NCBI RefSeq assembly: GCF_016545825.1
Contig: NC_052622.1
Coordinates: 47,536,770 to 47,600,769, forward strand
From: Eucalyptus grandis
Lineage: Eukaryota > Streptophyta > Magnoliopsida > Myrtales > Myrtaceae
Length of the DNA stretch: 64,000 bases
Direction of reading: 5' to 3'
Numbering within the stretch: position 1 is the first letter of the stretch; each line of letters opens with the position of its first letter. The position numbers and the translations under genes were made by a program. This document shows, piece by piece, positions 47,200 through 60,046 of the stretch. Under the pieces are notes generated by a model that was not told the origin of the DNA, ran no database searches, and saw only the letters and a program-made list of their open reading frames with translations.

Positions 47200-49929
47200 T
47201 CTGGCAATGGTAATGATGAAACGGCAGCCGAAAGTGGTGCCAACAACGCAGTCCGACGACAAATTTGTCGACCCGTCATGGACCGTTATGTATTCGAGGT
47301 CTGGCAAAATCCGGATATCACAGCCATTGCGAACCTTACCCAAAGAATGGAGCACCGTGAAAGACTTCACTGCGAGAAACAATGAGGATTCAACTAATCA
47401 CAATGGATGAGTTGATAGGAACTTTCATGTATTATGAAGTTGAGCTTCTGGATTGGGGAAAACAACTCAAAAGGTAAGAAGATTATTATATTTAAAGATG
47501 ACCATGATGATGTAAGTGGACAAATGCCGTCAAACGAATAAGAAAGCAATGAAGACATGGCACTATTGACAAAGAGGTTCAAGAATTTCATGAGGAAAGG
47601 AGGAAACTACAAAGGAAAAAGATCAACTAAGCATTCAGAAGACAAGAAGCCTTACAGGAACAAAGAAGAATCCAAAGATAAGGACATCATGTGCTATGAA
47701 TGCAGGAAACTAGGTCACATAAAGCCAAATTGCCCATCTCACAATAAAAAAAAGGAAAATTCGAGAAGAAGAAAAAGGTGCTGAAAGCAGAAACATGGAG
47801 TGATATTAATTGTGAGTCAAGCGATGAAGAGAAAACAAATATTTGTCTTATGGTCGACTCAAAACATGAGGTAAAAAATTCTGAACTATCTAATGAAGAA
47901 TTACAAGCTTTTTAAGGGAAATGTTTGAAGAACACCAAAGAACTTCGAAAGGATTTCTGTTTTGAAAAAGGAAGTTTATGATCTCACTACTGAAAACTTC
48001 GCTGGTAAAGTTCTCATTGACAAACTGAAGAAGGAACTTGATCTTCGAGTGAATGAAGTAAAACTTCTTCGAGTCGAGAATGAGAATTACAGAGTTGAGA
48101 TTTCAAAAATCAACACCAAATTTTCTCTTGGCACAAAAACTTTGAAGCACATTCTCTCAATTTGAATTCTCCACTACAACAAAAGTGGCTTGGGACGTGA
48201 TGAAAATGAAGATGAGAAGAATCATTTTCCCAAAATAAATGATAGATTGAAGCACAAACCTCCTGCATGTTGTTATAAATATCACTATGATAGAAGGGTG
48301 CGCAAGATTTATAAACCTCACCACTATAAATGGAGGAACAATCACCTTTGGAGGAAAAGATAAAGGTAGAATTGTCGGCAAAGGAAACATCATGTTAGGA
48401 AATTTGATTGCTAAAGATGTTTCGCTTGTCAAAGGGCTAAAGCACAACCTCATAAACATTAGCCAGCTTTGCAACAACGGATACAGAATAAGGTTTGAAG
48501 AAGGTAAGTGCATTGGCACTAACAAAGACAAATCCCAATCCTTTACTGGAAATAGGTATGGCAATATTTACTTATTGAACATCAACTTTGAGGAAGCATA
48601 TTGCCTAATATCTATGAAGGATGAGTGTGAATTGTGGCACAAGAGATTAGGTCATGTCAATGCCAAGCAAATTCACAATATATCTTCTAAAAGATCTTGT
48701 TTGTGGAATACTAAAGATCAATTATAGCAAATGTGACTTGCAATGCATGTACATTGGGAAAAACAAGTAAAAAGCTCTTTCAAGTCTATAAAATCTATTG
48801 CTACTAACAGACCCTTGCAACTATTACACATGGATCTATTTGGAATTACAAGAACTAGAAGCCTAGGTGGAAGGAAATTTTGTCTTGTAATCATTGATAA
48901 TTATTCAAGATTTACATGTGTAATGTTCCTATTCTCACAAAGATGAAACATTTCACTCATTTGAGAAATTTGTATGCCGAATTCAAAATGAGAAAGGATA
49001 TAGCATCACAACCATCGGGACTGACCATGGAGGAGAGATCGATAATCAAAGCTTTACTGAATACTGTGATGAAAATGGGGTGGAACATAATCTTTCCATT
49101 GCCTATACTCCCTAGCAAAATGGAATAGCTAGAAGAAGGAATCGATCACTACAAGAAATGGCCCAAATCATGATGATTGAAAGTGGTGTTCCCACTTCTT
49201 GACTGAAGTAGTTGCTACTGCATGTTATACTAATAGAGTGCTACTATGACCTCTAGTAGAAAAGACCCCTATGAAATCTTCTAAGGAAGGAAGCCCACTA
49301 TTCACTACTTTAATGTATTCGGATGCAAATGTTTCGTTCTCAAGAATGCAAATGACAACATTGGGAAATTTGATGCAAGAGCAAGTGAAGGTATTTTTCT
49401 TGGATACTCTACTACTAGCAAAGCTTATCATGTACTCAATATAGATTCGCAAGTAGTGGAAGAATCTATCAATGTAAGATTTAAGGATGATAAAAAAACA
49501 GGTGCAAGCTAATGATTGTGAAGATGTCATGCTAATATCTATTCCAATCACAAATAAATAGCCGTGGACTTAATCCCCAGCAGATCCTTCAAATCAAAAG
49601 CAAACTCCTAAGGACTGGAGATTCAAAATAGAAAACCTAAAGGAACAAATCATTGGGAAAGTAGATGAAGGAATCAAGACTAGGTCATCTCTCAAGAATA
49701 TGCCAAACTCCCCGGCTCTTATATCCTAGCTAGAACCTAAAGGAATTGAAGAAGTCATCACCGATAAAAATTGGATTGAAGCTATGCAAAATAAGCTACA
49801 TCAATTCAAGGTTAATGATGTATGGGAATTGGTTACAAGACCCAAAAATCATTCAGTTATAGGAACAAAATGGGTATTTCGAAACAAACTCGATGAGAAA
49901 GGTAATGTGATCTGCAACAAGGCAAGATT
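47200..49929 (+). pseudogene. SIRE-like Copia gag-pol, 5' part, interrupted in RT
   Basis: Degenerate Ty1/Copia polyprotein. Gag C-terminal part near 47320-47410 (L-P-K-E-W-S-T-V-K). CCHC knuckle C-Y-E-C-R-K-L-G-H-I-K-P-N-C near 47690. Then a long charged coiled-coil stretch (47962-48165) and S-G-L-G near 48185, an arrangement typical of the SIRE/Maximus lineage. The protease active-site region (expected near 48270) is lost. Pre-integrase block W-H-K-R-L-G-H-V-N-A near 48636. Integrase core with H-M-D-L-F-G near 48828 and D-N-Y-S-R-F, continuing through frameshifts to about 49500. RT start with K-W-V-F-R-N-K near 49869-49890. It is cut at 49929 inside the RT segment N-K-A-R/L-V-A-K-G-Y by element E2. 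Confidence 0.8.
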
Positions 49930-52779
49930 TGTGACATCCTAATTTTCAGGTTCTGTTTTCGATTGAATAAGTTGGGCTTTTCATCGACGCGCCTATAGTT
50001 CTTTTCCCTGAGTTGGCCACTCACGAGATAACTAGCCTATCAAGTGAAGCCATTAAAGAATCTAAATGCAATAGACTCGAGAATTCGACTAGGAATCGAC
50101 TGCTCGATCGTGCTAATTTTCAAGCGTCATTACGGTACTGTTAAAATAGATTAGAGACCAGAGATAGGTCGATTCGATAGAGGTATGTGATTAGTGTGTG
50201 GGTGATTCCACCTAATTGCAAAATTTTAGTCGAATGACACTAGATCGATTTTTCGATCATTTTCGTACCATGTGTCCATATTTGAAACCTCGAGATTTTC
50301 ACAACAACCAAGAGTCGCCAATATATCAAAGATGTACATTGTGGCTCGAAAATAATCGACCACGGGTTAATTGCACTAAAAATTCCTAAAAGCTACTTGG
50401 TAGGTTAGGTTACGCTAAAATCGCGTCCGGTTGAAATTAACTGCGAATTTGAACCCGATTTTAGAAATTGAAAGTTCTGTCATGTCACGAGTCATTTTAG
50501 GAACGTCGACTCATCATTCGAAGAATTTTCAGTGAGCTCGGGATTTTTACGGAAAATCAATTCGGACGATTCGGAAAAGAACGGAAATTCGGATGGACCA
50601 AATTGAAGGGAATTTTGGCTTCCAAACCGAGCTATTTGGTGAAGGGAACTTGCAGAAATTTTGTGGGCTTCCTCCTTAGCAAAAATTGGACGTCAAATTG
50701 GAGAATTTGGTGAAGAAATGGAAGTACAATTGAAGAAATTCGGAGCCTTGGATGGGGGCTGAATTTTTTGGCATCAAAGTGGATTATTTGTGGGAAATTA
50801 TAGGCAAGAAAGTAATTGGGGACAAGAGGGATATGATTGGAAACTTTGGGGGACCAAGCTTTAATTGAATTGGATATTTATTGTTGACTTTTCCCCCTTC
50901 CCCCAATCTTCTCTCGCACGCTTCCGTTTTCCTTCTTTCCTTCGAGCATTTCTCTCCCCCGATCCCCTTCTGTTATGCCCGTCTTCCTCTTTCCCTTCGA
51001 ACAGCCCATCTCCACGTCATTTTCTCTCCCCAGCAGCGGCCAAATTCTGCTCTGCACGCCTGCAACCCCCTCCATTTCGCTGCCACTTGCCAGCCGCAAC
51101 TCTTCCCCCCAAGCAGCGACCGAAGAAGCTCCTTTCCTTCGTCCGTTTCCCCTCTTTCCTTCGCTGACTCCCTGCTCGCTACCACTCGTCCATCGCCGGC
51201 GTCTTCTTCCCCGCTCGGTCAACTACCAGCAAATTCTCTCCGCCGAAGTTGACTGCGGGCCTTCTGCCAGCAGCTGCCTCGAAGACGCCATAGCTCCTCT
51301 CCTTGTTTCAGCCCCACGATTTCTTCTTGCCAGTGTCTCCACCGAAGCAACGCCCACGTATCCTTCCACCGAATCCAGCTGCCCCTTCGTCCGTCTTCCT
51401 TTCACGAGCCTAGCGAAGCTCGAAGTTGAGCCCAGCAGGCCGCACATCCCAGCTCGTCAGTTGAGCTCAGCAGCTCACAACTCGGCTCGACCAGCAGCTT
51501 CTTCAATCCTGGATCGAGCCCAGCAATTTTGGTGTGAGCTTGCAAGGCTTCTCGGCCCAATCTGAGCTCTCATTGGCATCGCCGTAGACTCGAGTTTTGG
51601 CCATCGTCGCGCTGCCGTTGCCGTGAACCGGTTTTCGCGCTAAACCGGTGAGTTTACGTTCTAATTCCTAATTAGTAAGCTAATGACACTTAGAAGTAGA
51701 TTAATGGGCTAATTGGTGGGTTAGTCAATTTAATTAAGCTTAGGATGATTTACTTAGAGTAAGTATTTAGTTAGTTAGTTAGTTAGTTTAACTAGAATAG
51801 TTAGGTGGATTTAGTTAGGAATTAGTTGGATTATATAATTAGTGTAATTAGATTAAATTAGGTAGAATGGTTAGATTTATTTGCTAGTTCGATTAATTAG
51901 CCCGGTTAGTTTAGGTTGATTTAATTGAGTGCTTTAATTTATTTATTTTGTAATTTATTTAATTGTCGATAATTTATTTAATTATTAATTATTTTCTGGA
52001 AATTAGAGGGATAGCCGGTGACCAGAATTTCGTGCTGATTGCAATGGTGTGTTTAGTTTATGCAATTGGGTGTTAATTTGTGCATATTAAGTGCTGATTG
52101 AAATTTGGCTGATTTATTCCAAAATTTGGGAAATTTCAATATTTATTTAGAAAATCCCAGGTGTCAGATTTTAACACAGAAAATGATTTTATATACTATA
52201 TAAAACAATGAGATTTTAAATGGGAGGATATCAATTTTTAAGGATTGACCTGACCGTGTACCCACACACGACTATTTTTCGGGATGTGTTTAATATGAAG
52301 AAAATAGATCAGGATCACTATTTGAATTGAGGCATTTGAGTGCAATGCACGGTATCCTAGGCCGAGATTGAATGGTTGTGTGTAGTTTAAGAGAACTCGT
52401 CCCAAGCGTTTACACCAAACGTTACCCACTTAATGGGATTCGGGTCGCAATAGATTCTAGACCTATGTTCCTTCGGGAAAGCTGTCTTTGAGAGACAAAG
52501 CCGTGCTCAATGGTGGTGAGATGATGCTTGGCTACACCAGTAGACCGTACTTGGGAGTAGGCCGTACCCTTGAGGGGCAAAATTAACAATTGGAACACTT
52601 GATTGTTTGAATTAGATGCACCTGATTATGAGACAAAACTGGGTGACACGGTACGGGACATGTCATAACGGTTTGGCCTTATAATCGGGACCCCTGTGAT
52701 TGATTGAGTTGATGAGGCATTTCAATTGTTGTGTGCTGTGAATATCTACATTGTGTATATGAATTGTGCTGATGTGCAG

Positions 52780-52796
52780 GAGGGAATTGAGGCGAG
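52780..52796 (+). other. Candidate 17-nt microexon in E2 5' LTR
   Basis: GTGCAG precedes GAGGGAATTGAGGCGAG and GTAAGT follows. In the 3' LTR the donor (59579) and the downstream acceptor TTTTCAG (ending 59695) are kept, but the upstream CAG has become CGG. In the 5' LTR the reverse holds: the upstream CAG is kept and the downstream acceptor is altered. Confidence 0.4.
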
Positions 52797-53091
52797 GTAA
52801 GTTCTATGTATTGTGTGGCTAGGCCACCCTTGGGTGTATTTCCTTCATAATCGGGGTTTAGGGGGTGAACTTGCTGAGACAATGTCTCACCCCATCGTGG
52901 GCTTAACTTTTCAAGTTCTTAAATGGTGGCTGTGGAGGACCCGAAGCCCGGAGTTTATGGAGGTGGAGTTTGAAGGATCGGCATATGTGTCCAACTAGGT
53001 TGTCATAGGACAACTTCTTTTTGAGAGCCAACCTTTTGTAGACTTTTGACTAGACTCGTTTTGTACCTAAACCCCGTTGTTTATATAAAGT

Positions 53092-53099
53092 TGGCTTTT
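53092..53099 (+). promoter_or_regulatory. TATA box of E2 5' LTR
   Basis: TATATAAA about 170 bp before the LTR end, followed by GTTGGC. The identical motif is at 59873-59880 in the 3' LTR. It is the likely promoter for E2 genomic RNA. Confidence 0.65.
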
Positions 53100-53278
53100 G
53101 TGAAATGTTGCCCTGCTTTCCTATCCTATATTATTTATTGTCAAGAGTTTATTGTTTCACTTCTGCATGCGTATTAAAATGAATGGGACGGCGACGTGTC
53201 CTGGGAACGTTGCATTTGTATTGACCATTGAGGGATGGGCGCGCGCTCGAGGATCGGGGCGTGACATCCCCGTTTAAG

Positions 53279-53290
53279 TGGTATCAGAGC
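53279..53290 (+). other. Primer binding site of E2
   Basis: TGGTATCAGAGC followed by AGG, matching initiator-Met tRNA apart from one missing C, 12 nt after the LTR end as in E1. Confidence 0.9.
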
Positions 53291-53465
53291 AGGTTGGTAG
53301 TCGGAGTGATAAGGTGCGATGGGTTCTTGGGATAGTTAGTATGAATGACTTTTAATTTATGCTGATGCATGTGAGTGATAGCTGATTGGTAGATTATTTT
53401 GTAGGAATCACTCAGTTTTTAATTTTGTATGAAATTGGAAACAGGTTTTGTAGAAAGTCTGTATT

Positions 53466-56400
53466 ATGAGTGATCAGGAGCATAGGACTCCTAGAAAGAG
53501 GACCATTGGACCGATAACTTGGGGGTAGGACGTCGACAAGGGTCGGTACTCAAGGTGGTCATGGTAGAGCGCCAGCTTAGGCCAGCGTGAGTGGAGTAAC
53601 ACCGCCTCCAGTCGATGCTGGTGTATCAGCACCTGATGATCCGAGAACTATCGGGATCATGTAGGCGTTAGAGGCCTTGGGGAATCTGATGGGGCAACAG
53701 GCCTAGAATCAAGCCACCGCTATTACCACTGCTGCTATAGCTGCCACTACTGTCGTTGCCAATGCTGCTGTTACTGTCGCCGCTTATGCCGTTGTTGTTG
53801 TAGCCGCTGCCACACCTGCTGTTGCACCTGCTAAGGTTCCACCTAAGAATGTGGTCGCTGTGAGGCCGATGCACAAACTAGTGGAACAGTTTCTAAAGTT
53901 AAACCCATCGAAGTTTACTGGCGCAGGAGATCTCGAAACTGTAGCCCTATGGATCCAGGGTTTGGAGAAGGCCTTTGCACTATTAATGTGCACTGAGACG
54001 GAGAAGGTCGTCCTTGCATTCTATTAGTTGTAGGGGATTGCAAGTACTTGGTGGAGGGCCACCAAAGCAATAGTATTTCCTGAAGGTGTGGTTCCGGAAT
54101 GGAACGCCTTTGTTGAAGTGTTCAACGGCAAATACTTTTCTGACAATGCCAGAGAACTGAAGATGGTGGAATTTCAGTGCCTTCGCTAAGGTATAGTGAC
54201 AGTGGATTGGTACGAAAAGAAGTTCGCTGAACTATCGTAGTACGCCCTTAGATTGGTCGAGGATCCGGTAGACCGAGCTAGGAGATTCAGAGATGGACTC
54301 AAACAGGAGTTAAGGAGGCTGCTGGTGTGGTTTAATTTGAACGGCTACAATGACTTGTACAAACGGGCCCAGCTGATAGAGAGAGACCATAACAAACAAG
54401 CCGCTGCATTTGGGTCGCGGTTTGGTTCGAACCGAGATGGGAATCGGTTTGGGAAGAGACCGATGACCGGAGGAAGGTATCCTGTTCCACCCAACAAGAA
54501 GGGTGGGATAGGAAAGTCAGCGAGCCAGAATGGAGTGTGTTGTACCTGTGGGAGATGACATGGATTAGCTCCGTGCCCTGCTAAGATGGGTGCTTGTTTT
54601 GTGTGTGGGCAGCAGGGTCACATAGCTAGGAATTGTCCTAGAAGACAAATGGGACCGCAGTTACCGCCACTGCCATTGATGGGTTAGCTTCGAGGAGTCA
54701 CACCACCAAATGCATCGCGGGGTGGTTTGAACCGACTTCCAGCTCAAGGAAGGACATACGTTATCATGAGAGGACAGGTTGAGGATGCGCTTGATGTGAT
54801 CACAGGTATGATCTCGTTGAATGACCACGATACTTATGCTTTATTTGACCTTGGAGCTACTCATTCATTTATAGCCGAGTAGTATGTTAAGTTGGTAGTC
54901 AGTGGTCAGTATATCTACACTGTTAAAGGATAAGGTGTTAGCTACAGTGGATTGTCCCGGTTGCAAGTTAGCGATTAGTGAGCGAGAGGGGATGATAGAT
55001 TTGATAGTCCTAGCCATGTATGATTTTGACGTGATAATTGGCATGGACTGGCTCACCAAGCAACGAGCTAAGATGGACTGTTATCGTAAAGTGATTTAGT
55101 TTAACTCGTTAGTGGGTGAAAGTTTTGAGTTTATTGAGAGTCGAGGAGAACCCTCAATTACCTTAATCTTGTCACTTGAGGCAACCTGTTTATTAGACGG
55201 GGATTGCCAAGGTTACTTGGCGACTGTCATGGATACGACAGTTGATGAGCTGAAGATCGAGGACATCGCAATAGTGCAAGAATTTCCAGACGTGTTTCCA
55301 AAGGAATTGCCAGGTGTACCGCCATAAAGGGAAATAGAGTTTGTGATAGAGCTAGCCCCCCAGACAGAGCCAATCTCTAAGGCTCTTTACCAAATGGCGT
55401 TATTAGAGCTGAAATAATTGAAGGTGCAAATGCAGGAATTGTTGGATAAGGGATTCCTACGTCCCAGTGCATCAACTTGGAGAGCACCAGTTCTATTCGT
55501 GAAGAAGAAAGATGGTTTGTTGCGACTATGCATTGACTATCGTCAACTCAATCAGGTGACAATCAAGAACAAGTATCCATTGCCGAGGATCGATGGCTTG
55601 TTTGACTAGTTACAAGGAGCGTTGATATTTTCTAAAATCGACCTGAGGACGGGATATCATCAGCTGAGGATTAGGAAGGAGGACATACCGAAGTTAGAAT
55701 TTCGTACTCGATACGGTCATTATGAGTTCACTGTAATGCCGTTTGGCTTGACGAACACCCCAGCTGCTTTTATGGATTTAATGAACCGAGTTTTCAAAGA
55801 ATACTTGGATCAGTTTGTGATCGTGTTCATCGACGATATCCTGGTATACTCAAGAAGTCCTAAAGAGCATGAAAGACACTTAAGGAGAGTACTTCAGACT
55901 CTGAGGAGTCACGAGTTGTACGCTAAGTTTAGTAAGTACGAGTTTTGGTTGACTCATATTGCTTTCCTAGGTCACGTGATTTCAAGCGAAGAAATCTTCG
56001 TGGACCCAACCAAGATCGAAGCAGTTATCAACTGGCCAAGACCGACAACCGTGACAGAGGTCAGAAGTTTTCTGGGTTTATCAAGGTATTACAGACAGTT
56101 TGTGGAAGGGTTTTCAGCATTAGCATCGCCTTTGACTCGTCTACTGAAGAAGGGATAGAAATTTGTATGGACAGACAAGTGCGAGCATAGTTTCCAAGAG
56201 CTTAAGCAAAAGCTGACTACCGCACCTGTGCTGACCATACCATCTGGTCCTAGAGGATATGAGATCTATAGTGATGCGTCGGTTTAGAGGACTGGGTTGC
56301 GTGTTGATGCAACATAGTAGGGTTGTTGCATACGCGTCTCATCAGTTGAGATCTCATGAGCTGAATTACCCGACGCAAGACTTAGAACTTGCAGCAATCA

Positions 56401-58168
56401 TTTTCGCTCTAAAGATTTGGAGACATTATTTGTGTAGAGAAAGGTTCCAGATCTTCACTGACCATCAAAGTTTCAAGTACCTATTTTCTCATAAGGAGTT
56501 GAATATGAGACAGTGTCACTGGATGGAACTCCAGAAGGACTATGATTGTGATATTCTTTATCACCCTAGAAAGGCTAATAAAGTCGCAGATGCGCTGAGT
56601 TGGAAATCTTCATTTGCGCAGATGGTACTTAAGGAATGGATTTTACTCGAGAGAGCTCGAGATTTGGTTTTCAAATTTGAGGTAGGCCACCTTTCGAATC
56701 TTATGGCCACCCTCAGAATTGAGCCAGAAGTGCAGATCAGAATCAAGACGCTTCAGCCGACAGACCTAGATATTCAGAAAATCTTGCAAGAGGATACCGA
56801 AAAGAGGAAGGCTGACTTTCAGATTTCTGAGGATGGAATACTAAGGTTCCGATGACGATTATGTGTAACAACGATGTGGAGCTTAAGGAAGAAATTTTAT
56901 CAGAAGCTCATCGTAGCAGTTACAACATTCATCCTGGTAGCATGAAAATGTATTCGAATTTACATCAACACTATTGGTGGTCTGGTATGTAGGCGGACAT
57001 CACCAAGCATGTCGCCAAGTATCTGACGTGTCAACAAGAAAAAGGCACAGCACTGTAAGCTGGGAGGATTTCTGCAACCTCTCAAGATTCCAGAATGGGA
57101 ATGGGAACACATCACGATGGATTTTGTGACAAGCTTACCAAAGAGTCAAAGAGGAAATGATTCCATTTAGGTAGTGATCGACAGATTGACAAAATCGGTT
57201 CACTTCATCGTAGTATGAAAGGACGTTGATTTGGACAGGCACGTAGAGTTATACGTGTGTCAGATTGTTCGTCTGCATAGAGTGCCGGTGATGATTACTT
57301 CAGACCGAGACCCGAGGTTTACAGCTGCCTTTTGGAAAATTTTACAGACCGCCTTAGGAACGAAGCTACGGATAGTATGACCTATCATCCTTAGACGGAT
57401 GGCCAGTCTGAGAGGATGATTCAAACCCTCGAAGACATGCTGCGAGCTTGCGTGTTGGATTTCAAGGGAAGCTGGCAGGATTTCAAGCTTGCGAGCTTGC
57501 GTGTTGTCAAGTTTGCCTACAACAACAGCTACTAGTAGAGCATTCAGATGGCTCCTTTTGAAGGGTTGTATGGCAGAGCGTGCAGAATGCCAGTGTGTTG
57601 GGATGAGGTCGGAAAATGGAAGATCACAGGCCCAGAGTTGGTTCAGCAGTCAGTGGATGCAGTTGCCGTTATCAGGGACAGATTAAAGACCGCTCAGAGC
57701 TGTCAGAAAAGCTATGCAGATAAGCGTCGAAGGCCTTTGGAGGTCCAAGTTGGTGATCACGTCTTTCTGAAGGTGTCACCAATGAGGGGTACTTCATGCT
57801 TTGGCAAGAAGGAAAAGCTGAGTTCGAGGTACGTAGGTCCCTTTGAGATTTTTGAGAGAATCGAGATCCTAGCGTATCGTCTTGCATTATTGCCGAGACT
57901 GGCGCAAGTTCATGACATCTTTTACGTGTCGATGTTGAGGAAGTATGAGCCTGACCCGACACACGTGCTAAATTTTGAGGATTTAGATGTGGACGACAGA
58001 GTGTCATACGTGAAAAGCCCAATTCAAATTGTGGATTGGAAAGAACAGATTTTGCGCACCAAGACAATCCCGTTTGTTAAAGTGGTCTAGCAACACCATG
58101 GTATAGAGGGAGCAACCTAGGAAAGTGAAGATTCGACGAGACGACTATACCCCCACCTTTTTGTTTAA
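53466..58168 (+). pseudogene. E2 gag-pol polyprotein, degenerate (Tekay/Del chromovirus)
   Basis: Starts M-S-D-Q-E like E1. Gag: Ala/Thr-rich segment near 53710-53830, capsid-like core 53860-54400, double CCHC 54535-54640 (second knuckle C-G-Q-Q-G-H-I-A-R-N-C). Protease: active site reads D-L-G-A-T-H-S-F-I near 54847 instead of D-S/T-G, which would abolish activity. RT 54990-56158 with F-I-D-D-I-L near 55830. RNase H 56259-56855 including T-D-H-Q-S and the [13 protein letters not shown] block. Integrase 56870-57530 with M-D-F-V-T and S-D-R-D-P-R-F; near 57440-57520 a short duplicated segment (GCGAGCTTGCGTGTTG) disrupts the frame. C-terminal domain 57548-58165 with chromodomain-like I-P-F-V-K-V-V. 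At least ten in-frame stops or shifts. Confidence 0.9.
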
Positions 58169-58208
58169 AGATTTGTAATGGTTTAAATTTCGAGAACGAA
58201 ATTTTTAT

Positions 58209-58222
58209 AAGAGGGGAAGAGT
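58209..58222 (+). other. Polypurine tract of E2
   Basis: AAGAGGGGAAGAG immediately before the TGTGATATCC start of the 3' LTR. Confidence 0.85.
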
Positions 58223-60046
58223 TGTGATATCCTGATTTTCAGGTTTTGTTTTCGATTGAATAAGTTGGTCTTTTCATCGACGCACCTATAGTTATTTTCT
58301 TTGAGTTGGCCACTTACGGGATAACTAGCCTATCGGGTGAAGTCGTTAAGGAATCTAAATGCAATAGAATTGAGAATTTGACTAGGAATCGACTACTCGA
58401 CCGTGCTAATCTGCAAGGGTTATTACGACACTGTTAAAATCGATTAGAGACCGGAGGTCGATTCGATAAAGGTATGTGATTAGTGTGTAGGTGATTCCAT
58501 CTAATTGCAAAATTTCAGTCGAACGGTACTAGATCGATTTTTCTGTCATTTTCGTACCCTGTGTCCGTATTTGAAACCTCGAGATTTTCACGACAATAGA
58601 GAGTCGCCAATGTGTCAAAGATGTACATTGTGGCTCGAAAATAATCGATCACGGGTCAATTGCACTAAAAATTCCTAAAAGCTACCCGGTAGGTTAGGTC
58701 ATGCTAAAATCGCGTTCGGTTGAAATTAACCGCGAATTTGAACCCGATTTCATAAATTGAAAGTTCTGTCATGTCACGAGTCATTTTAGAAACGTCAACT
58801 CATCCTTCGAAGAATTTTCAGTGAGCTCAAGATTTTTACGGAAAATCAATTCCGACGATTCGGAAAAGAACGGAAATTCGGATGGGCCAAATTGAATGAA
58901 TTTTTGGGTTCCAAACTAAGCTATTTGGTGTTGGGTTTTAACACCGAAAATGATTTTATATATTATATAAATCATTAGGATTTTAAATGAGAGGATATCA
59001 ATTTTTAAGGATCGACCTGACCGTGTACCCACACATGACTATTTTCCAGGATGTTTTTAATATGAAGAAAATAGGCCAAGATCACTATTTGAATTGAGGC
59101 ATTTGAGTGCAATGCACGGTGTCCTGAGCCGAGATTGAATGTTTGTGTGTAGGTTAAGAGAACTTGTCCCAAGCGTTTATGCCGGACGTTACCCTATATG
59201 GGTTACCCACTTAATGGGATTCGAGTCGCAGTAGATTCTGGATCTATGCTCTTTCGGGAAAGCCGTCTTTGAGAGACGAAGCCGTGCTCAATGGTGGTGA
59301 GACGATGCTTGGCTACACCAATAGACCGCCGAACTTAGGAGTAGGCCGTACCCTTGAGGGGTGAAATTAACAATTGGAACGCATGATTGTTTGAGTTAGA
59401 TGTGCCTGATTATGAGACAAAACTGGGTGGCATAGTATTGGACGTGTCATAACGGTTTGGCCTTATAATCGGGACCCTTGTGATTGATTGAGTTGATGAG
59501 GCGTTTCAATTGTTGTGTGCTGTGATTATCTGCATTGTGTATATGAACTGTGCCGACGTGCGGGGAGGGCGAGGCGAGGTAAGTTCTCGTATTGTGTGGC
59601 TAGGCCACACTTGGGTGTATTTCCTTCCTAATTGGGGTTTAGGGGGTGAACTTGCTGAGACAATGTCTCACCCCATCGTGGGTTTAACTTTTCAGGTCCT
59701 TAAATGGTGGTTGTGGAGGACCCGAAGCGTAGAGTCTGTGGAGGTGGAGTTTGAAGGATCGGCGTATGTGTCCGACTAGTTTGTCATAGGACAGCTTCTT
59801 TTTGAGAGCCGACCTTTTATAGACTTTTGACTAAACTCGTTTTGTACCTAAACCCCGTTGTTTATATAAAGTTGGCTTTTGTGAAATGTTTTCTTGTTTC
59901 CTATCTCATGTTATTTATTGTCAGGGGTTTATTGTTTTGCTTCCGCATGCGTATTAAAATGAATGCGTTGGTGACGCGTCCTGGGAACGTCGCATTTGTA
60001 TCGACCATTGACGGATGGGCGCGCGCTCGAGGATCGGGGTGTGACA
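58223..60046 (+). repeat. 3' LTR of E2 with a large internal deletion
   Basis: 1824 bp, against 3337 bp in the 5' LTR. Sequence matches the 5' LTR up to CTATTTGGTG (about 58930), then jumps to sequence equivalent to about 52160. The 4-bp string GGTG occurs at both breakpoints in the 5' LTR, so a microhomology-mediated deletion is likely. The lost part includes the pyrimidine/GC-rich block and the GTGAGT site. The conserved CACACA block (near 59030), the second donor (59579), the acceptor ending 59695, the ATG at 59704 and the TATA box remain. Confidence 0.88.

Larger units (their letters stand above)
49930..53266 (+). repeat. 5' LTR of E2
   Basis: 3337 bp from TGTGACATCC to GTGACA. Pyrimidine/GC-rich block 50880-51645, donor-like GTGAGT at 51648, conserved block GACCGTGTACCCACACACG near 52251, microexon 52780-52796, altered acceptor TTTTCAAG near 52914, ATG at 52923, TATA box 53092-53099. 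Confidence 0.9.
49930..60046 (+). mobile_element. E2: Ty3/Gypsy chromovirus (Tekay/Del-like) inserted in a Copia RT gene
   Basis: 5' LTR 49930-53266, primer site 53279-53290, gag-pol 53466-58168, polypurine tract 58209-58221, 3' LTR 58223-60046. Ends are TGTGA and GTGACA. Perfect AGATT duplications flank it (49925-49929 and 60047-60051), and the Copia RT reading continues across them. Total 10.1 kb. The 3' LTR lacks about 1.5 kb of its middle. Domain content equals that of E1, but the LTRs are a different subfamily, closest to the LTR fragment at 744. Many stops in gag-pol make it inactive. Confidence 0.9.

Noticed and set aside
47557..47784. Independent small zinc-finger gene
   Set aside because: The single CCHC knuckle and its neighbours match the order of a Copia gag, and integrase and RT remnants follow downstream. 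It is part of the retrotransposon.
50975..51565. 196-codon plus-strand ORF, Ser/Pro/Leu-rich
   Set aside because: This is the pyrimidine/GC-rich block of the E2 5' LTR. Equivalent blocks in other LTR copies do not keep the frame. It is more likely a non-coding leader.
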